Translations under genes and position numbers: made by a program
Part shown: positions 11,536 through 23,869 of the stretch, in pieces
Numbering within the stretch: position 1 is the first letter of the stretch
How the letters are laid out: each line of letters begins with the position of its first letter
Notes under the pieces: generated by a model
Database searches by the model: none
What the model was told of the DNA's origin: nothing
Seen by the model: the letters and a program-made list of their open reading frames with translations, nothing else
DNA from: Calliphora vicina
Taxonomy: Eukaryota; Arthropoda; Insecta; Diptera; Calliphoridae
Reading direction: 5' to 3'
Assembly: GCF_958450345.1 (NCBI RefSeq)
Contig: NC_088780.1
Location: forward strand, 151,882,726 to 151,946,725
DNA length: 64,000 bases

Positions 11536-12797
11536 AGTTGACACTCAGACCTTATCTAAAAATAAAATCATAAAAATATGATAAAATCCCCAGTCTGGTA
11601 GCATTGGTGGTAAACGTTTTTCAAAATGTGTCACATTTTTGGGGGTTAACAAGTCAATATTGCATATCCGTGGAATAATAGCGGGGCATAAAAACTAATT
11701 ATTACATGTATTCAAGATATTTAACTTCAGCTTAGAGTTGAAACATTAGAATAAAAATGAATTGAATATTAAAACAACCACCACAAACTCATGAAAAAAT
11801 AGACATACAAAGATGCCAATAGCAGAGTATAAAACCTTAAGAATATATGTGTCTGCAGGATTACCCAGTAAACATAATTTTAAGAAATTTAAGAAAAAAA
11901 CATAAATTTTTAAAAACTAGCAGTTCAAAGTTTATAAAAATATGTTTATTGGGTTATTAATATTTCATACATAAAGATATGTAAGATACTTTTAGTAAAA
12001 CTCTTTATATGTGTGATCTCTAGAGTAAAGTTTTTAAAACCAAAAACAAATTAAATATATTGAAATTGTACTAAAAACCAAATATAACCAAAATAAGCAG
12101 CCAGTATTAGTATCTGTAAATACAAACGCACACTGTTGTCTCATATAAAAATAAAATGTTGAACAAATTAAAACTAAATAATAAAAAAATATATTTTTAA
12201 AATACAAATTTAAAAAATATAACAAAACTTGCATATAGTTTTACAACAAATGTGTCTGTCTTTTATTTGTCTTTATCTTTTACTCTCCATGGTACCATCA
12301 CCATCATCAGCATGATGATGAGCTCTTTTTCAGCGCTTTTCTGGGTTTTTTGTACATTTTTGGGTTGATTGTTATCATTGCCATCATGACAATTGGAAAA
12401 AATATTAAAAGTAATAGCCCCTGGCATTTAAATAACATCTATACCAAAAATGCAAACAAAAAAACTGTAGCAAAATTCTTATTTTTCTAACGAAATTTTG
12501 TACAAATACATATTTAGGCATTTGATGATGATAATAATAATAAAAAAAAATTTAATTTTTATTGTAAACTCAATAGAACATTATTATGAACTAATGAAAA
12601 AAAATAAAGTATGTAATAATAATTGTTTTTTGTTTGTTTTAAGGCAAAATATCTCAAGAAGAAAGAGATAAAAATTGAGGAATGATTTAAATAGATCATA
12701 CAAATTTAATCCAGTAACACACAACTTCAAATGAAGGACAGACTTTCGCACCTCTATATATCTACTATTCCAGGGAAATGTGGGTATGAATAAATCT
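11536..12797. other. AT-rich sequence with a ~97-bp foldback
   Basis: No gene is seen. A small foldback at 11861-11957 starts TTACCCAGTAAACATA and ends TATGTTTATTGGGTTA. The open frame at 12034-12234 (minus) is low complexity. Near 12288 there is an ATC/ATG-rich patch. Bases 12751-12797 hold a unique block that is copied again at about 13147, inside the minisatellite. Confidence 0.6.
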
Positions 12798-14353
12798 AAG
12801 TATAAGACGGTAGTCTGAGCATAAGACAGTAGTCTGAGTATAAGACAGTAGTCTGAGTATAAGTCGGTAGTCTAAATATAAGACGGTAGTCTGAGTATAA
12901 ATAGTCTGGTATAAGACGGTAGCCTCGTATAAGACTGTAGTCTGAGTATAAGACGGTAGTCTGAGTGTAAGACGGTCCGAGTATAAGACGGTCCGAGTAT
13001 AAGACGGTAGTCTGAGTATAAGATGGTAGTCTGAGTATAAGATGTTAGTCCGAGTATAAGACGGTAGTCTGAGTATAAGTCAGTAGTCTGAGTATAACAC
13101 GGTAGTCTGAGTATAAAACGGTAGTCCGAGTATAAGACGGTAGTCCGCACATCTATATCTACTATTCCAGGGAAATGTGGGTATGAATAAATCTGAGTAT
13201 AAGACGGTAGTCTGAGTATAAGACAGTAGTGTGAGTATAAGACAGTAGTCTGAGTATAAGTCGGTAGTCTAAATATAAGACGGTAGTCTGAGTATAAGTA
13301 GTCTGGTATAAGACGGTAGCCTCGTATAAGACTGTAGTCTGAGTATAAAACGGTAGTCTGAGTGTAAGATGGTCCGAGTATAAGACGGTCCGAGTATAAA
13401 ACGGTAGTCTGAGTATAACATGGTAGTCTGAGTATAAGATATTAGTCCGAGTATAAGACGGTAGTCAGAGTATAAGAAGGCAGCCCGAGTATAAGACGGT
13501 CCGAGTATAAAACGGTAGTCTGAGTATAATACGGTAGTCTGAGTATAAAACGGTAGTCCGAGTATAAGACAGTAGTCTGAGTATAAGACGGTAGTCTGAG
13601 TATAAGACGCTAGTCTGAGTATAATCCGATAATCGGATGATAAGACGGTAGCCGGAGTATAAGACGGTAGTCTAAGTATAAGACTGTAGTCTGAGTATAA
13701 GACGGTAGTATGAATATAAGACGGTATATATAAGATGGTCCGAGTATAAGACGGTCCGAGTATAAAACGGTAGTCTGAGTATAAGATGGTAGTCCGAGTA
13801 TAAGACGGTAGTCTGAGTATAAGAAGGCAGCCCGAGTATAAGACGGTAGTCTGAGTATAAGTCAGTAGTCTGAGTATAACACGGTAGTCTGAGTATAATA
13901 CGATAGTCGGAGGATAAGACGGTAGTCTGAGTATAAGACGCTAGTCTGAGTATAAGACGCTAGTCTGAGTATAAGACGCTAGTCTGAGTATAATCCGATA
14001 ATCGGATGATAAGACGGTAGCCGGAGTATAAGACGGTAGTCTAAGTATAAGACTGTAGTCTGAGTATAAGACGGTAGTCTGAATATAAGACGGTAGTCTG
14101 AGTATAAGACGGTAGTCTGAGTATAAGACGGTAGTCGGAGGATAAGACGGTAGTCTGAGTATAAGACGGTAGTCCGAGTATAAGATGGTAGTCCGATTAT
14201 AAGACGGTAGTCTGAGTATAAGTCAGTAGTCTGTGTATAAGACAGTAATCTAAGTTTGAAGCGGTTGTTTGAGTATAAGTCAGTAGTCTATGTATAAGAC
14301 AGTAATCTAAGTTTGAAGCGGTTGTTTGAGTATAATACGGTATACTGCGTATA
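12798..14353. repeat. 19-bp minisatellite array
   Basis: About 80 units of roughly GTATAAGACGGTAGTCTGA follow one another. Single-base variants (CAGTAG, CGCTAG, GGTCCG) and shortened units are intermixed. Larger duplications are visible: the non-repeat word TCTACTATTCCAGGG at 12761 recurs at 13158 (offset 397), and a TCCGATAATCGGATGATAAG block at 13622 recurs at 13991 (offset 369). The 92-residue minus-strand frame at 12872-13150 is the repeat translated and is not a gene. Confidence 0.96.
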
Positions 14354-16140
14354 AGAGTTATAAGGGACATAATAGAACACTTTTTTTACAGTACATTGTC
14401 TTCAATCAAAATTATCTAATTTAAGATTATAAGAAAATATATTTTTTAATACATATAATTTAATTTATTATAAAATTGTCTGAGTAAATTGTTTCAGTTT
14501 TAAAATTAAAAACGTACTTCTCATTTTAAATTAAATAAACGTAGACATTGTTAAAATTTAATGTTTTCCATTATCATTCTGGTAAATTTTTGTTAATAAA
14601 TTTTACTTTCCCTGCTATTACAAAACACTTTTACGAAAAAGGAAACAATTATTATTTGGTTTATTTTAGGAAGAAAATGCAACAAAAAAATAATAAACAT
14701 TAAAACAAAGTTGCAAAATAAATATAAGGCAAATTAAATCAAAGTTATTTCCTTATACAATTAAGCAAAATTGAAACACTTCATAAAGCTGGGGATATTA
14801 ACTTCATATGCCCAGGCTCATATAAACTAAATAACCAGGTTTATTTGAAATAAATTTATGGTAGAAATGTTAAATTTACAAGAAGTTAAACTTTAAGTAC
14901 CTTCATTCGTAAAAAAAAAAAAAAAAAACAAAAACACTAATCATCAGCTAAAATCATGACATTCAGAAACAAACAGGGGTACTTGTTGTTGTTGTTTTAA
15001 TTTTTACCTTCATCCCATTCAATTTCAATTATCTACGTATTCAATTCAATTTAGTTCAGTCACTCACTTGTTCATTCATTCATACACATGCATGCATGGC
15101 AAATGCTTGTTGTTTAAACATTCAACATAAAAATCCCCTATTGAAATTTTGCTGCAGGTGCACCAACGCCAGAAAAAAGGCGTTCACTTTTCTTTCTTTA
15201 TAAATCAACTGGAATTCAATGGATTGTAGTCCAAAATAACGCTTTTCATGTCGGCCAAAAACAAAACACAGAATTAAAACCAAATTGTTATTGTTGTAGT
15301 TTTTGTTTTCGTTTAAGGCCGAAAGAAATTAACTGAAACAATAGTTCCAAATTGTTGGCACAATATGAAGAAAAAAAAAAACGAAACTGCCAAAATTATT
15401 TAGCAAATTGTTATAAGGAAATTCGTTTTTGCTAGGAATTATATATAAAAATAAAAACACCTGAAGAAATATTGCTTGAAATGATATGTATGTGAGGAAG
15501 GAAGGCACAAGCTGATAATGATAATAAAATAAATATATATAAATTATGAAATATGTATGTTATTTTTTTGTTTATAATTTTCTATTTGTATGCATACAAT
15601 TTAAGCAGATATTGTTTATATCAACCCTCGTATTGTATAAGTGTTAAAAAAAAGAAATTTTCTAATTTTCCAGTATTTTTTTCATAAATTTAGAGATACC
15701 AAATACTTAAGTTGTGATAAACAAATTTATTTCTGCTAATCAAATATCTTAATGAATGTTGTAAAATTGTTGTATTTAAAATTTTAGTTGGGCTGACAAA
15801 AATTCTCTATTTTAAATCGTAATACTTCTGTGTCAACTTCTATTGAGGTTGTAAAAATTTTTATAGAATTCAAAATTTACATTTGATATGTTAGTAACAT
15901 TTTCAAAGGGGGTAAGTTTTGTGGAACTTCTGAGGAGTAAATAAAGGCATTTTATACAAGTATTTGGCATTGTTGAAAACATTATGACTTGAGGATTGAT
16001 ATTTTAGTAAAATTAAATAAGTTTATAAAACAAAAACTTAAAATTATAATATGGTGATTTTTCATTAAGAAAAATATAAAATTTGAGTTAATGTAAAATT
16101 TTAACGGTTAAAGATATCATAAGAAATTTTGGATTTAATA
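14354..16140. other. AT-rich intergenic sequence
   Basis: No gene or transposon with clear ends is seen. It includes a poly(A) run near 14912 and a (TTG)n patch near 14985. Base composition is the same as in the other non-coding spacers. Confidence 0.6.
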
Positions 16141-16514
16141 TACTACGTTTATACGTAGCCTATTCGCAAATAACAATTATTTGCAACTAACTAACTCTCT
16201 GTTTATATGTCACTTTGATTACGGAAAATTCTTATTTTTTTAAATGCAAAAATGAAAGAATTAAAAATTCTTGTTTGTCTTACAATTCAATTAATGCAAA
16301 CACGCAATGAAATATTTAAAAAACGAAAGAAAAACTAAAAACGTTAAAAAATATGGCAATGTTTAAAATCTTATTTGCAAATAGTGTCGTTAATCAGGAA
16401 TTGTTTTCGTGAGTTAGCTATTTGCAAATAAAAAAATAATTCACTGTTTATACGGCAAATTTTTCTAATTACAATATTTTTATTTGCGAATAAGCCTTGC
16501 GTATAAACGTAGTA
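16141..16514. mobile_element. MITE, TIR CTACGTTTATACG
   Basis: The left end TACTACGTTTATACGTAGCC and the right end TTGCGTATAAACGTAGTA are inverted copies. The arms continue inward with TATTCGCAAATAACAATT on the left and ATTTGCGAATAAGCC on the right. The element is 374 bp, apparently flanked by TA, and non-coding. Confidence 0.85.
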
Positions 16515-16884
16515 ATAGACACAATTATCCTTAAATCAACGACATTATAATTTTTGACATTTTTTATTTTTAAATACCGAAATTCATAAACCGGGCAAAA
16601 TGTGTTCCAAAAACTGAGTTTTTTTTAGAAAAGTGCCTATTGTTACTTTATTTACCGTGTGATAGCAAAAAAAACTTTGTAGATATTTAAGGAGCATATA
16701 GGGTTATACAAATATGAATCTTTTTCGTGGATCGGTGCTTTGCCTTTTTAGCATTTTTTACTCAAACCGAATTTTCTTTTTTAAAATTGGCCATGTCCGC
16801 TTAAGTGAGCCAAATTTTTTTTTACACACTTTTTCATTAAGTTATCTTTCCGGATCATATACATTTTTTTTTCTACAAAAGAAA

Positions 16885-17555
16885 CAAGTAAAAAAGTATG
16901 GTCGGTCAAGCCCTACACTAAGTAAAAGAGCAAAAACATTTTTCTTTTAAAATTTCAATAATTTATATTCATGAGTGATTTTCGGAAGTGGGTCTTTTAT
17001 GGAAGCTTTGACCAATTATGGACCGATCACCATGAAATTAGGTCGTGTGATTTATGTCTATATTAAAGTTAACTATGTTGAATTGTGTGTGTATACCAAC
17101 ATTGTTAAGCGATTTATGCACGTTAAAGTGATTTCTGGAAGCGGGTCTATATGGTAGCTATGACTAATTATGGACCGATCGTAACAAAATTTGGTGACAC
17201 GAATATCGAATATATAAAACTTATTTGCAGCGAATTTTGTGGAGATACATATATAAATTAAACATTTATGACCGATAAAGTTCAACTTCGGATGGACATT
17301 TGTATGGGGGCTATGTGAAATAATGGACCGCTTTTAGACAGTTTCAATAGGGTTCGTCCTTGGGCCAAAAAAATAATATGTACCAAATTTTATCGAAATA
17401 TCTTCAAAATTGCGACCTGTACCTTGCGCACAAGGTTTACATGGACAGCCAGCCAGATGGACGGACGTCGTTTAATCGAATAATATTTTTGGGCGTTACA
17501 AACATCTGCACAAACGCATTATACCCTCCCCATTATGGTGGTGTAGGGTATAAAA
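16885..17555 (-). repeat. Dispersed repeat family A, reverse copy
   Basis: It reads in reverse from AACAAGTAAAAAAGTATGG and GGTCGGTCAAGCCC (the far hairpin end) to ATGGTGGTGTAGGGTATAAA (the head end). All family blocks are present in reverse order, including GACCGATCGTAACAAAATTT and GGGCGTTACAAACATCTGC. The frame at 17073-17285 (minus) is the same repeat peptide seen at 8655 and 20013. I regard this as one of the most complete copies in the window. Confidence 0.88.
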
Positions 17556-19544
17556 ATACATGGGCTTTTTTGGGAAAAAACGTAAAAAATACGGCCCTTT
17601 TTACAAATTCCTTTTTACTTTTTATAGGGAAGAGATATAGCTGATATTTTAAAAATAAATGTCGACCCTCCGTAGGCCCTCCATATATAAAAAACCATAA
17701 AAAGATCTAGCAAAATTAAAAAAAATAAATCAATAAACCTGAATATCTCTTCAACTAATAGAGATAACCTCACTTGTAAGTGTATTTTTTGTAGATTTTC
17801 TCAAGGACTATTTATATTTCAGCTCATTCGGATCATAAATGGATTTTTGACGATTTTTTTTTATCAAATTTGAGACCTGAGGTGACCAACTTTGAGGGAC
17901 TATGCACTGGCCCTCATTAGCGCTAGGACGCTGCACAAACGTAAATCAACTCGAAACCATGTGAAATTTTTTAACAATATCTCCAATAGTTCTCAAGATA
18001 CCGAAATTAATTGTGCACATCAATATGAGAAAACTTTAGAAATGTTCTGAATGCTATTTTTTGTATAACAAACCACTTTCGAAATTTTCCTTAGTGTAAA
18101 GAAACCACCCAAATCCTTATTTAATCGTAACTAAACAAAAATTGTTTACTTTCTTTAAACAGCCAGCATTTAATCTTTAAACGAAAAAATATGCCTTCAA
18201 ATATAAAAAACCATTGTTTTTAATACATTTTAACTACGTAATTTATGTTTGTTACGCTTATTTTTCTACCCAAAAAATAATGCTGATTCTTTATGATTAT
18301 TACAACAACGAAAACAGTAATAAAACTACCTTGAGTCTGGCTGGCACATTGTATAAAAAGTATTTTATGAGATAAGTGAAGGTCTTTTTCCAATGCAACT
18401 TAAATACGAGTACTTCCAAATATTGTAGTACTGGTATTATTTGTGCAGTTGCATTATTGTAGTACTATTACCATGATTATTTGTATTTTTATTTAAGTAT
18501 TTTTTTTTCGTTTTACTATATTATTGTCTTCAATTATTTATGGCTCATGCTCTTTTTATGACTTTGAACTTCCAAAGTTTCAAGTGCTACTCGTAAGTCA
18601 TGTCTCCAGCGATTGTTTTTTGCAACACGCATGCGCCATCAACTTGAAAGAAATAAAGAAAGAAAAAACATAATTTCTATGTGTCCGGCCACTTTTATTG
18701 GTAACAGAAAATTTCAACTGGTTTTTACATTTTAGCTTTGTAAACTTTTAAACACTTTGGTGGATTTTTTTTTCTAAGAAATGGTTTATTATGAATAAAG
18801 ATTATGATTGAATGTGTGCAAGAGGAGTGTGCTGTAATACTACTTTAATTTGTTTTTTTTTCTTCTCTAGTTTATGTTTTCAATTTAGTAATTTAGGTGA
18901 AAGAAGGAAGAAACTAACCGGCTGTTTTCATTTTTCATTTACTTGTTGTATTTTAAAGTGTGAAAAACTAAAGTGTTTGAAAATGTGTCAACGACAAAAC
19001 TGATTTTTTTCAGATTTATTTAGAAAGTTGTGGAATGATAAGTACTTTGTTGTCAGACAAAAAGGGATTAGTTGAAATTTTTAACAGGATGTTAATGTAT
19101 TGTAGTGCAATTTAAAATAACAATAGTGAGTTGCATAAATACAATGGTGCTTTTTTTGAGTAAAAACCTTTATACTTAAAGCAACCAAAATATATATAGA
19201 GATAAATTTGAAATAATCAAACTTAAGTGACAGTTTGAAGATATTAGCTACTTATGAACAGTGGGTAGTAACAAAATCTTAAATTTTGATTGTCGAAATG
19301 CACTTTATACAGTTTTTCAAAGTGAACAAATCATTTTACTAAGTGGCATTCTTTATATTGTATGATTCTGTATACTAAAGCTTTTCTTTTAGCAAAGCTT
19401 TATGAATTTTCAATATTTTATGAATTTTCAATATTATGAAATATTTGTAAAAATGTTTATTTAGCGAATAAAATTGTTTTCTAGCATTTAAATAATTTGT
19501 AGTCATTTTAACCTTTAATTAATATTTTGTTTGCCTGAAATCCG
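17556..19544. other. AT-rich sequence without a recognisable gene
   Basis: The segment 17640-18110 is slightly more complex (for example GGCCCTCATTAGCGCTAGGA near 17910) and may be an old repeat that I cannot classify. The remainder is AT-rich. The frame at 18812-19003 has no recognisable feature. Confidence 0.5.
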
Positions 19545-19717
19545 TTCGATATCCATTTTATTGTCTGTATGACTTAAAAACGCGGGATTTGCAATAGATG
19601 GCGTATTTTTTGAACGCGGTTTTTATTTTTAATAACTTTTATGACATTTTGAAGGGTACATATCTGTCATTTATTCTCACTTAGTTATTGAACATTATAG
19701 TGTAAACTAGAAAGTTT
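19545..19717 (+). mobile_element. Mariner 5' non-coding remnant
   Basis: The words AATAGATGGCG, ACATATCTGTCATTTATTC and CTCACTTAGTTATTGAACAT match the 5' part of the mariner copy at 63352-64000, and the last of them also occurs beside the mariner copies at 34905-36250 and 44335-44945. It ends where family A begins at 19718. It is probably the head of the mariner whose 3' coding end lies at 20641-20949. Confidence 0.7.
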
Positions 19718-20330
19718 TTTTATACCCTACACCACCATAGTGGAGAGGGTATAATGCGTTTGTGCAGATGTTTGTAACGACCAAAAATATTAGTCTAACA
19801 CCCACCTTCAAGTATACCGATTGACTTAGAATCTGAGTCGATTAAACTATGTCCGTCCCTCCGTCCGTCTGGCTGGTCGGCTGGCAATTTTAAAGATATT
19901 TCGATCAAATTTGGTACATATTATTTTTTTTGGCCCAAGGACCAAGCCTATTGAAACTGGCTGAAATCGGTCTATTATTTCACCTAGCCCCAATACAAAT
20001 GTCCTTCCGAAATTGGACTTTATCGGTTATAAATGTTTAATTTGTATATGTATCTACACAAATTCCGTTCCAAATAAGTTTTATATATACAAAATTCATC
20101 TCACCATATTTTGTTACGATCGGTCCATAATTAGTCATAGCGCCCATATAGACCCGCTTCCGAAAATCACTTTAATGTGCATAAATCGCTTAAAAATGTT
20201 GATATACACACAAAATTCAACATAGCTAACATAGACATAAATCACACGACCTAATTTAATGGTGATCGGTCCATAATTTGTCATAGCTCCCATATAAGGC
20301 CCACTTCCGAAAATCACTCAAAAATATAAA
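19718..20330 (+). repeat. Dispersed repeat family A
   Basis: It starts with TATACCCTACACCACCATAG followed by the matching hairpin half GTGGAGAGGGTATAATGCG, and runs through the GTCCGTCTGGCTGGTCGG block to CTTCCGAAAATCACTC. The frame 20013-20225 repeats the peptide found at 8655-8939. The far hairpin end is missing. It lies between two mariner pieces and may have inserted into that element. Confidence 0.88.
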
Positions 20331-20630
20331 ACAACCATTCATATGATGAAGGACTTATCATATTATGTTGCTCTCGGCATAAGGCTTATCATAATTTGAG
20401 AACAACATATTATGATAAAATTATTCATCATAAATATGGTTGCCACAAACATATATTTGTTTACTGTAACCATATATATGGTTGATACAATCATGTGAAT
20501 CGTAAATTAACCATATTATGGTTACCACAATCATGTAAATGGTTACTGTGACTATAATATAGTTAAAAAACTTGTAACAATATTGAAATGGTTACAGTAA
20601 CCATGCCCAATTATATTTTTTCTCTGCGTG
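20331..20630. mobile_element. MITE family G copy
   Basis: The right end ATATTTTTTCTCTGCGTG, reversed, is CACGCAGAGAAAAAATAT, like the ends of the full copy at 50552. Inside are the subterminal words GGTTACCACAATCATG and AAACTTGTAACAAT. The left half holds an inverted pair TTATCATATTATGTTG and CAACATATTATGATAA not seen in the 50552 copy, so the left boundary is uncertain. Confidence 0.65.
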
Positions 20631-20640
20631 AGGATTCAAC

Positions 20641-20949
20641 CAAAAGCAGGTAAATTGGGTACCATACGAATTAAAGCCTAGAGAGCTTGAAAGACGATTT
20701 ACCATGCTCGAAATAATGCTTGAACGCTAATGATGAAAATCGAGCATTGGCCGAAAAACGAAAAACTATTTGTTCCGATCGATGCAGAACTGTCTCTCTG
20801 GGCTACGCTTCACTTTGGGAGAGAGTATACAATATTGTCTTGATTTGTTATTGGCCTCAAAAGATGAACAGTTCTTTTGTCCCGGAATCCATATGATACC
20901 AGAAAGATGGGAAAGGATCATATCTAGCAATGGCGAATACTATGAATAA
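20641..20949 (+). pseudogene. Mariner transposase, internally deleted
   Basis: Three separated stretches of a mariner transposase read on the plus strand. WVPYELKPRELERRF followed by TMLEIMLER is the region before the first catalytic Asp. ENRALAEKRK belongs to the segment before the second Asp. FRSMQN, LASKDEQFFCPGIHMIPERW and ISSNGEYYE before the stop at 20947 form the C-terminus. The parts that should carry all three catalytic Asp residues (D,D34D in mariner) are missing between these stretches, and frames shift between them, so it cannot act. The head of the same element is probably at 19545-19717. Confidence 0.88.
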
Positions 20950-22284
20950 ATGTATATTGTACAAACGCACTTTTAAGACATACCCACAATACAAAAAGAA
21001 AAATTATGCTAAAATGCCAAAATATGTTGTAAAAACTAATAAATTCAAAAATAAGTTCTTAAGCGCAAAATAAGTATGCAAAAATTACTGGAAATCGATG
21101 ACAAAATTTGTAAAATGTTCTGAAAAGGATTAATACCCTATGCACAGCTCCATAGGACCTGCAGGAAAAAACATGCATTTGCATTAATTCGGTTCCCTGG
21201 TTATTATCATTTTCTCAAAGTTTCGTAAAAATATACTGTATGTTAAGACCATTGTTTGTATAGATCAATATGAAGAAAATAACGAGTTTCATTCTTTAAA
21301 AAAATTAGGTAAAATATTTATTACTCTAAAACAAATTGTTTCGTCAATATTTGATAATTTTCATTAAATCAGCTGGGCTCTTTTTATGTCTCCTGTAGAC
21401 GTTGAAAATCATAAAGAGTGGCCAATATGGGAATTAAATTTCAATTATTGCTGATCGTGTGATGCTGACATACTTATAAAAACTATATGACACAGGATGT
21501 TGTAAATGGTTTAACTGTTCTAGTCATTAAACCTTAATAGTACCCAAATAACTATTTAATGTTTCGTAAACAAAATAATCTACTTGTACTAAAAAAAAAG
21601 AATATCTCAGAATAAAATTACTAAACAAACATTAACTCCTCGAAACATGTTGGTGTTTCTAGACAGATAATGAACATTAGCTGTTCTAAAATGTTCTATG
21701 AAAAATGTTTAATAATCTTACTTTTAAAACATAAAAATTAATTTTATTAACTTCAACAAACAAACATTTTTATTTGCCACAAATTTTCATCAAACACAAC
21801 CACATAAGTACATGAATGCTTCTCTTAAATGATGGAAAATTCATAGACACACAGAAATACACAACTCATACAACCATACACTAGCCAATTTTTACTCACT
21901 AACTTACTAACATTTATAGACTATAATTTGAAATTGTATTTGGAGTTTTTATGTCTTCTAGTACCCTACAGGATATTGTGTTGGTACGAATAACAATTGA
22001 ATCATTGCTGAAAATATTAACAAATGTAAAGATGTACACAAAATTTTCAATTGACTGCTTTATTGTTTACCAAAATTTAGTAAATTTACTTGGTATTAGA
22101 AAAATAATTACATGAAATAAATTTGTGAAACTCTTTTACTTTCTGCATTATTTTACAGTAATATGTAGAATTATATTAACGAAAATTACAGTAAAAAATC
22201 TGTTGGAGATTATTCATATATCTCCTTTTGTCAAAAAGACCCACAAACTATATTATCGCTAAAATTCGGAAAAATGCAAATTTT
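20950..22284. other. AT-rich intergenic sequence
   Basis: No gene is seen. Bases 21120-21200 are mildly GC-richer (ACAGCTCCATAGGACCTGC) but show no open frame of note. Confidence 0.55.
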
Positions 22285-22475
22285 TGAGTATTTGTAAAAT
22301 GTTGCTACTAAATAATTATTTTTGCAAATGAATCGAAATGTGTACGTAATTTTCGTTGTAATGAGATATAAATAAAAAAATTGGTTAAAAAAATGTTAAA
22401 GTTATTAAAAATTCCCCAGACCATTAAAATGTCTCAGGCCACTTGAACAAGAAATTTAGGGAAAAAAATTAACAT
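22285..22475 (-). repeat. Dispersed repeat family C, fragment
   Basis: Reverse-complement words such as TGTCTCAGGCCACTTGAAC and CGAAATGTGTACGTAATTTT match family C at 37735-38420 and 54195-54880, where the forms are GCCTGAGACACGTTAATGG and ATTACGTACACATTTCG. Confidence 0.75.
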
Positions 22476-22477
22476 TT

Positions 22478-22559
22478 CGCATTTCGACTTTTAACAATAA
22501 AAAAACTATTAAAAAAAATATATATACTGAAATATCATTGGATAAAAGTCGAAATGCGC
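22478..22559. repeat. Inverted repeat, GCATTTCGACTTTTA arms
   Basis: GCATTTCGACTTTTA near 22479 pairs with TAAAAGTCGAAATGC near 22543 across about 50 AT-rich bases. It follows the family C fragment directly. No gene is present. Confidence 0.75.
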
Positions 22560-22689
22560 AAGATAGGATTTAATTTTAGACCTATGGTTTCTTGAGGAAA
22601 CTTTCTTAGAATTTTCCGTAAATTGCGTTTCTGCTATACGATTTTTTACTTTTCTATCGTCCATACAATTCGACCCGGCCTAATGTATA

Positions 22690-23075
22690 TATATTGGTTC
22701 GTGTTGATCCTATAAGGAGCATAGGGCTCTGAGGTTTCAGTAATCATATAATTTAGGATGAGTAGCTGATTAGGGCTAGGACTGCCAGCAAACCCACAAG
22801 ATGAGCTCCGTTAAATGGTTAAACTTCCTGATATGCATCGGAGGTAGCTTGCCATTCAGGTTACCCAGCACGAAGTTGGGTGATTAGTGGCGCCAATGAC
22901 GATACAAGGATCATTGGTAACTTGGGATTTATTGGGAACTCGAGAGACCCTCCAAGACTCTCCCCTTACATCCGCTGATTGTCCGCGGCTGCTTAAAAGC
23001 AGCTTACATTATCCGCAACCTATGACGCGTCCGGTGGCACTCAGAAATGCTTCCCACGGGTAGGTGCACAATATC
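22690..23075. other. GC-richer block of unknown origin, possibly a retroelement piece
   Basis: This stretch stands out from its surroundings by higher GC and low A/T runs (for example GACGCGTCCGGTGGCACTC, GATTGTCCGCGGCTGC). It has a small hairpin GCTGCTTAAAAGCAGC. No frame longer than 60 codons and no family motif is recognisable. An old fragment of a non-LTR or LTR retrotransposon is possible but not shown. Confidence 0.4.
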
Positions 23076-23247
23076 TTAAAAATTACTTCAAATATTTTAT
23101 CATCCGCAACTGGGCGGATTTAAAATTTTTCACTAACAGTATTTAGCCAAGTTGTAACTACGTCAAATCTAAACACCTATCATGTAATCAATGCAATCTG
23201 AACTTGTCTAGCCCAAATCCAATATAAGGCTCATTCTAGCATGCATA

Positions 23248-23856
23248 TGGGCAATTTTTCCAAAAGATTTTGCAAAAATAAGAGTATTTGCAAAATAATT
23301 AAGTCTTTATATTCCATTCAGAGGGTACTATAATTAAAAAAAAATAATAAGTTCTTTCTAAACATTGTTGTCCAAAATATCGGGCGAATAAGGGTATAAC
23401 GAACGTGACATATGGTTATGCGAAAATTTGCAAATCGTGAGAGGCGTTATGTTTTCTTTTAATTTCTTATACAAACAAAATATTTTTCCTTTACAATCCG
23501 ATATACATATTTAAAAAAACAATCTTTGGATGATTTTATAATAAATAAAATCTAAAATCGTACGTGACAGATTTATCTCTTATAGTAAAACAATATATAT
23601 TCTGTAAATATGTGTATACTAAATAATATGGTTTATAATAACCAAAAAACAATCAGAGTCAAATTCATTTCAGCAGCAATGTTAGCCTAACACAATACAA
23701 TTAAATTAAAAAATTCAATATAGTCTGTTTAAACTATTATTTTTGTCCTTAAAATTTTGTAATAAGCTCTAAATACTTTCACATAGTAACATGTTAGTGG
23801 CTTCTCCTATTGAAATCACCTTGAAAAAAAGTTTCAAGGGTTTTTTCAAAAATCAA
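23248..23856 (-). mobile_element. Family B TIR element, reverse copy, one end lost
   Basis: TGGGCAATTTTTCC at the left edge, preceded by TA, is the right end of family B. The reverse-oriented words TCGTACGTGACAGATTTATC, GAACGTGACATATGG and AAAGTTTCAAGGGTTTTT match the copy at 35478-36148. The last 40 or so bases and the second terminus are missing. Non-coding. Confidence 0.8.
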
Positions 23857-23869
23857 TAAACCGAGTATT

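Noticed and set aside
12872..13150. 92-residue repetitive protein on the minus strand
   Set aside because: It is the 19-bp minisatellite translated; the frame shifts every unit and does not persist across the array.
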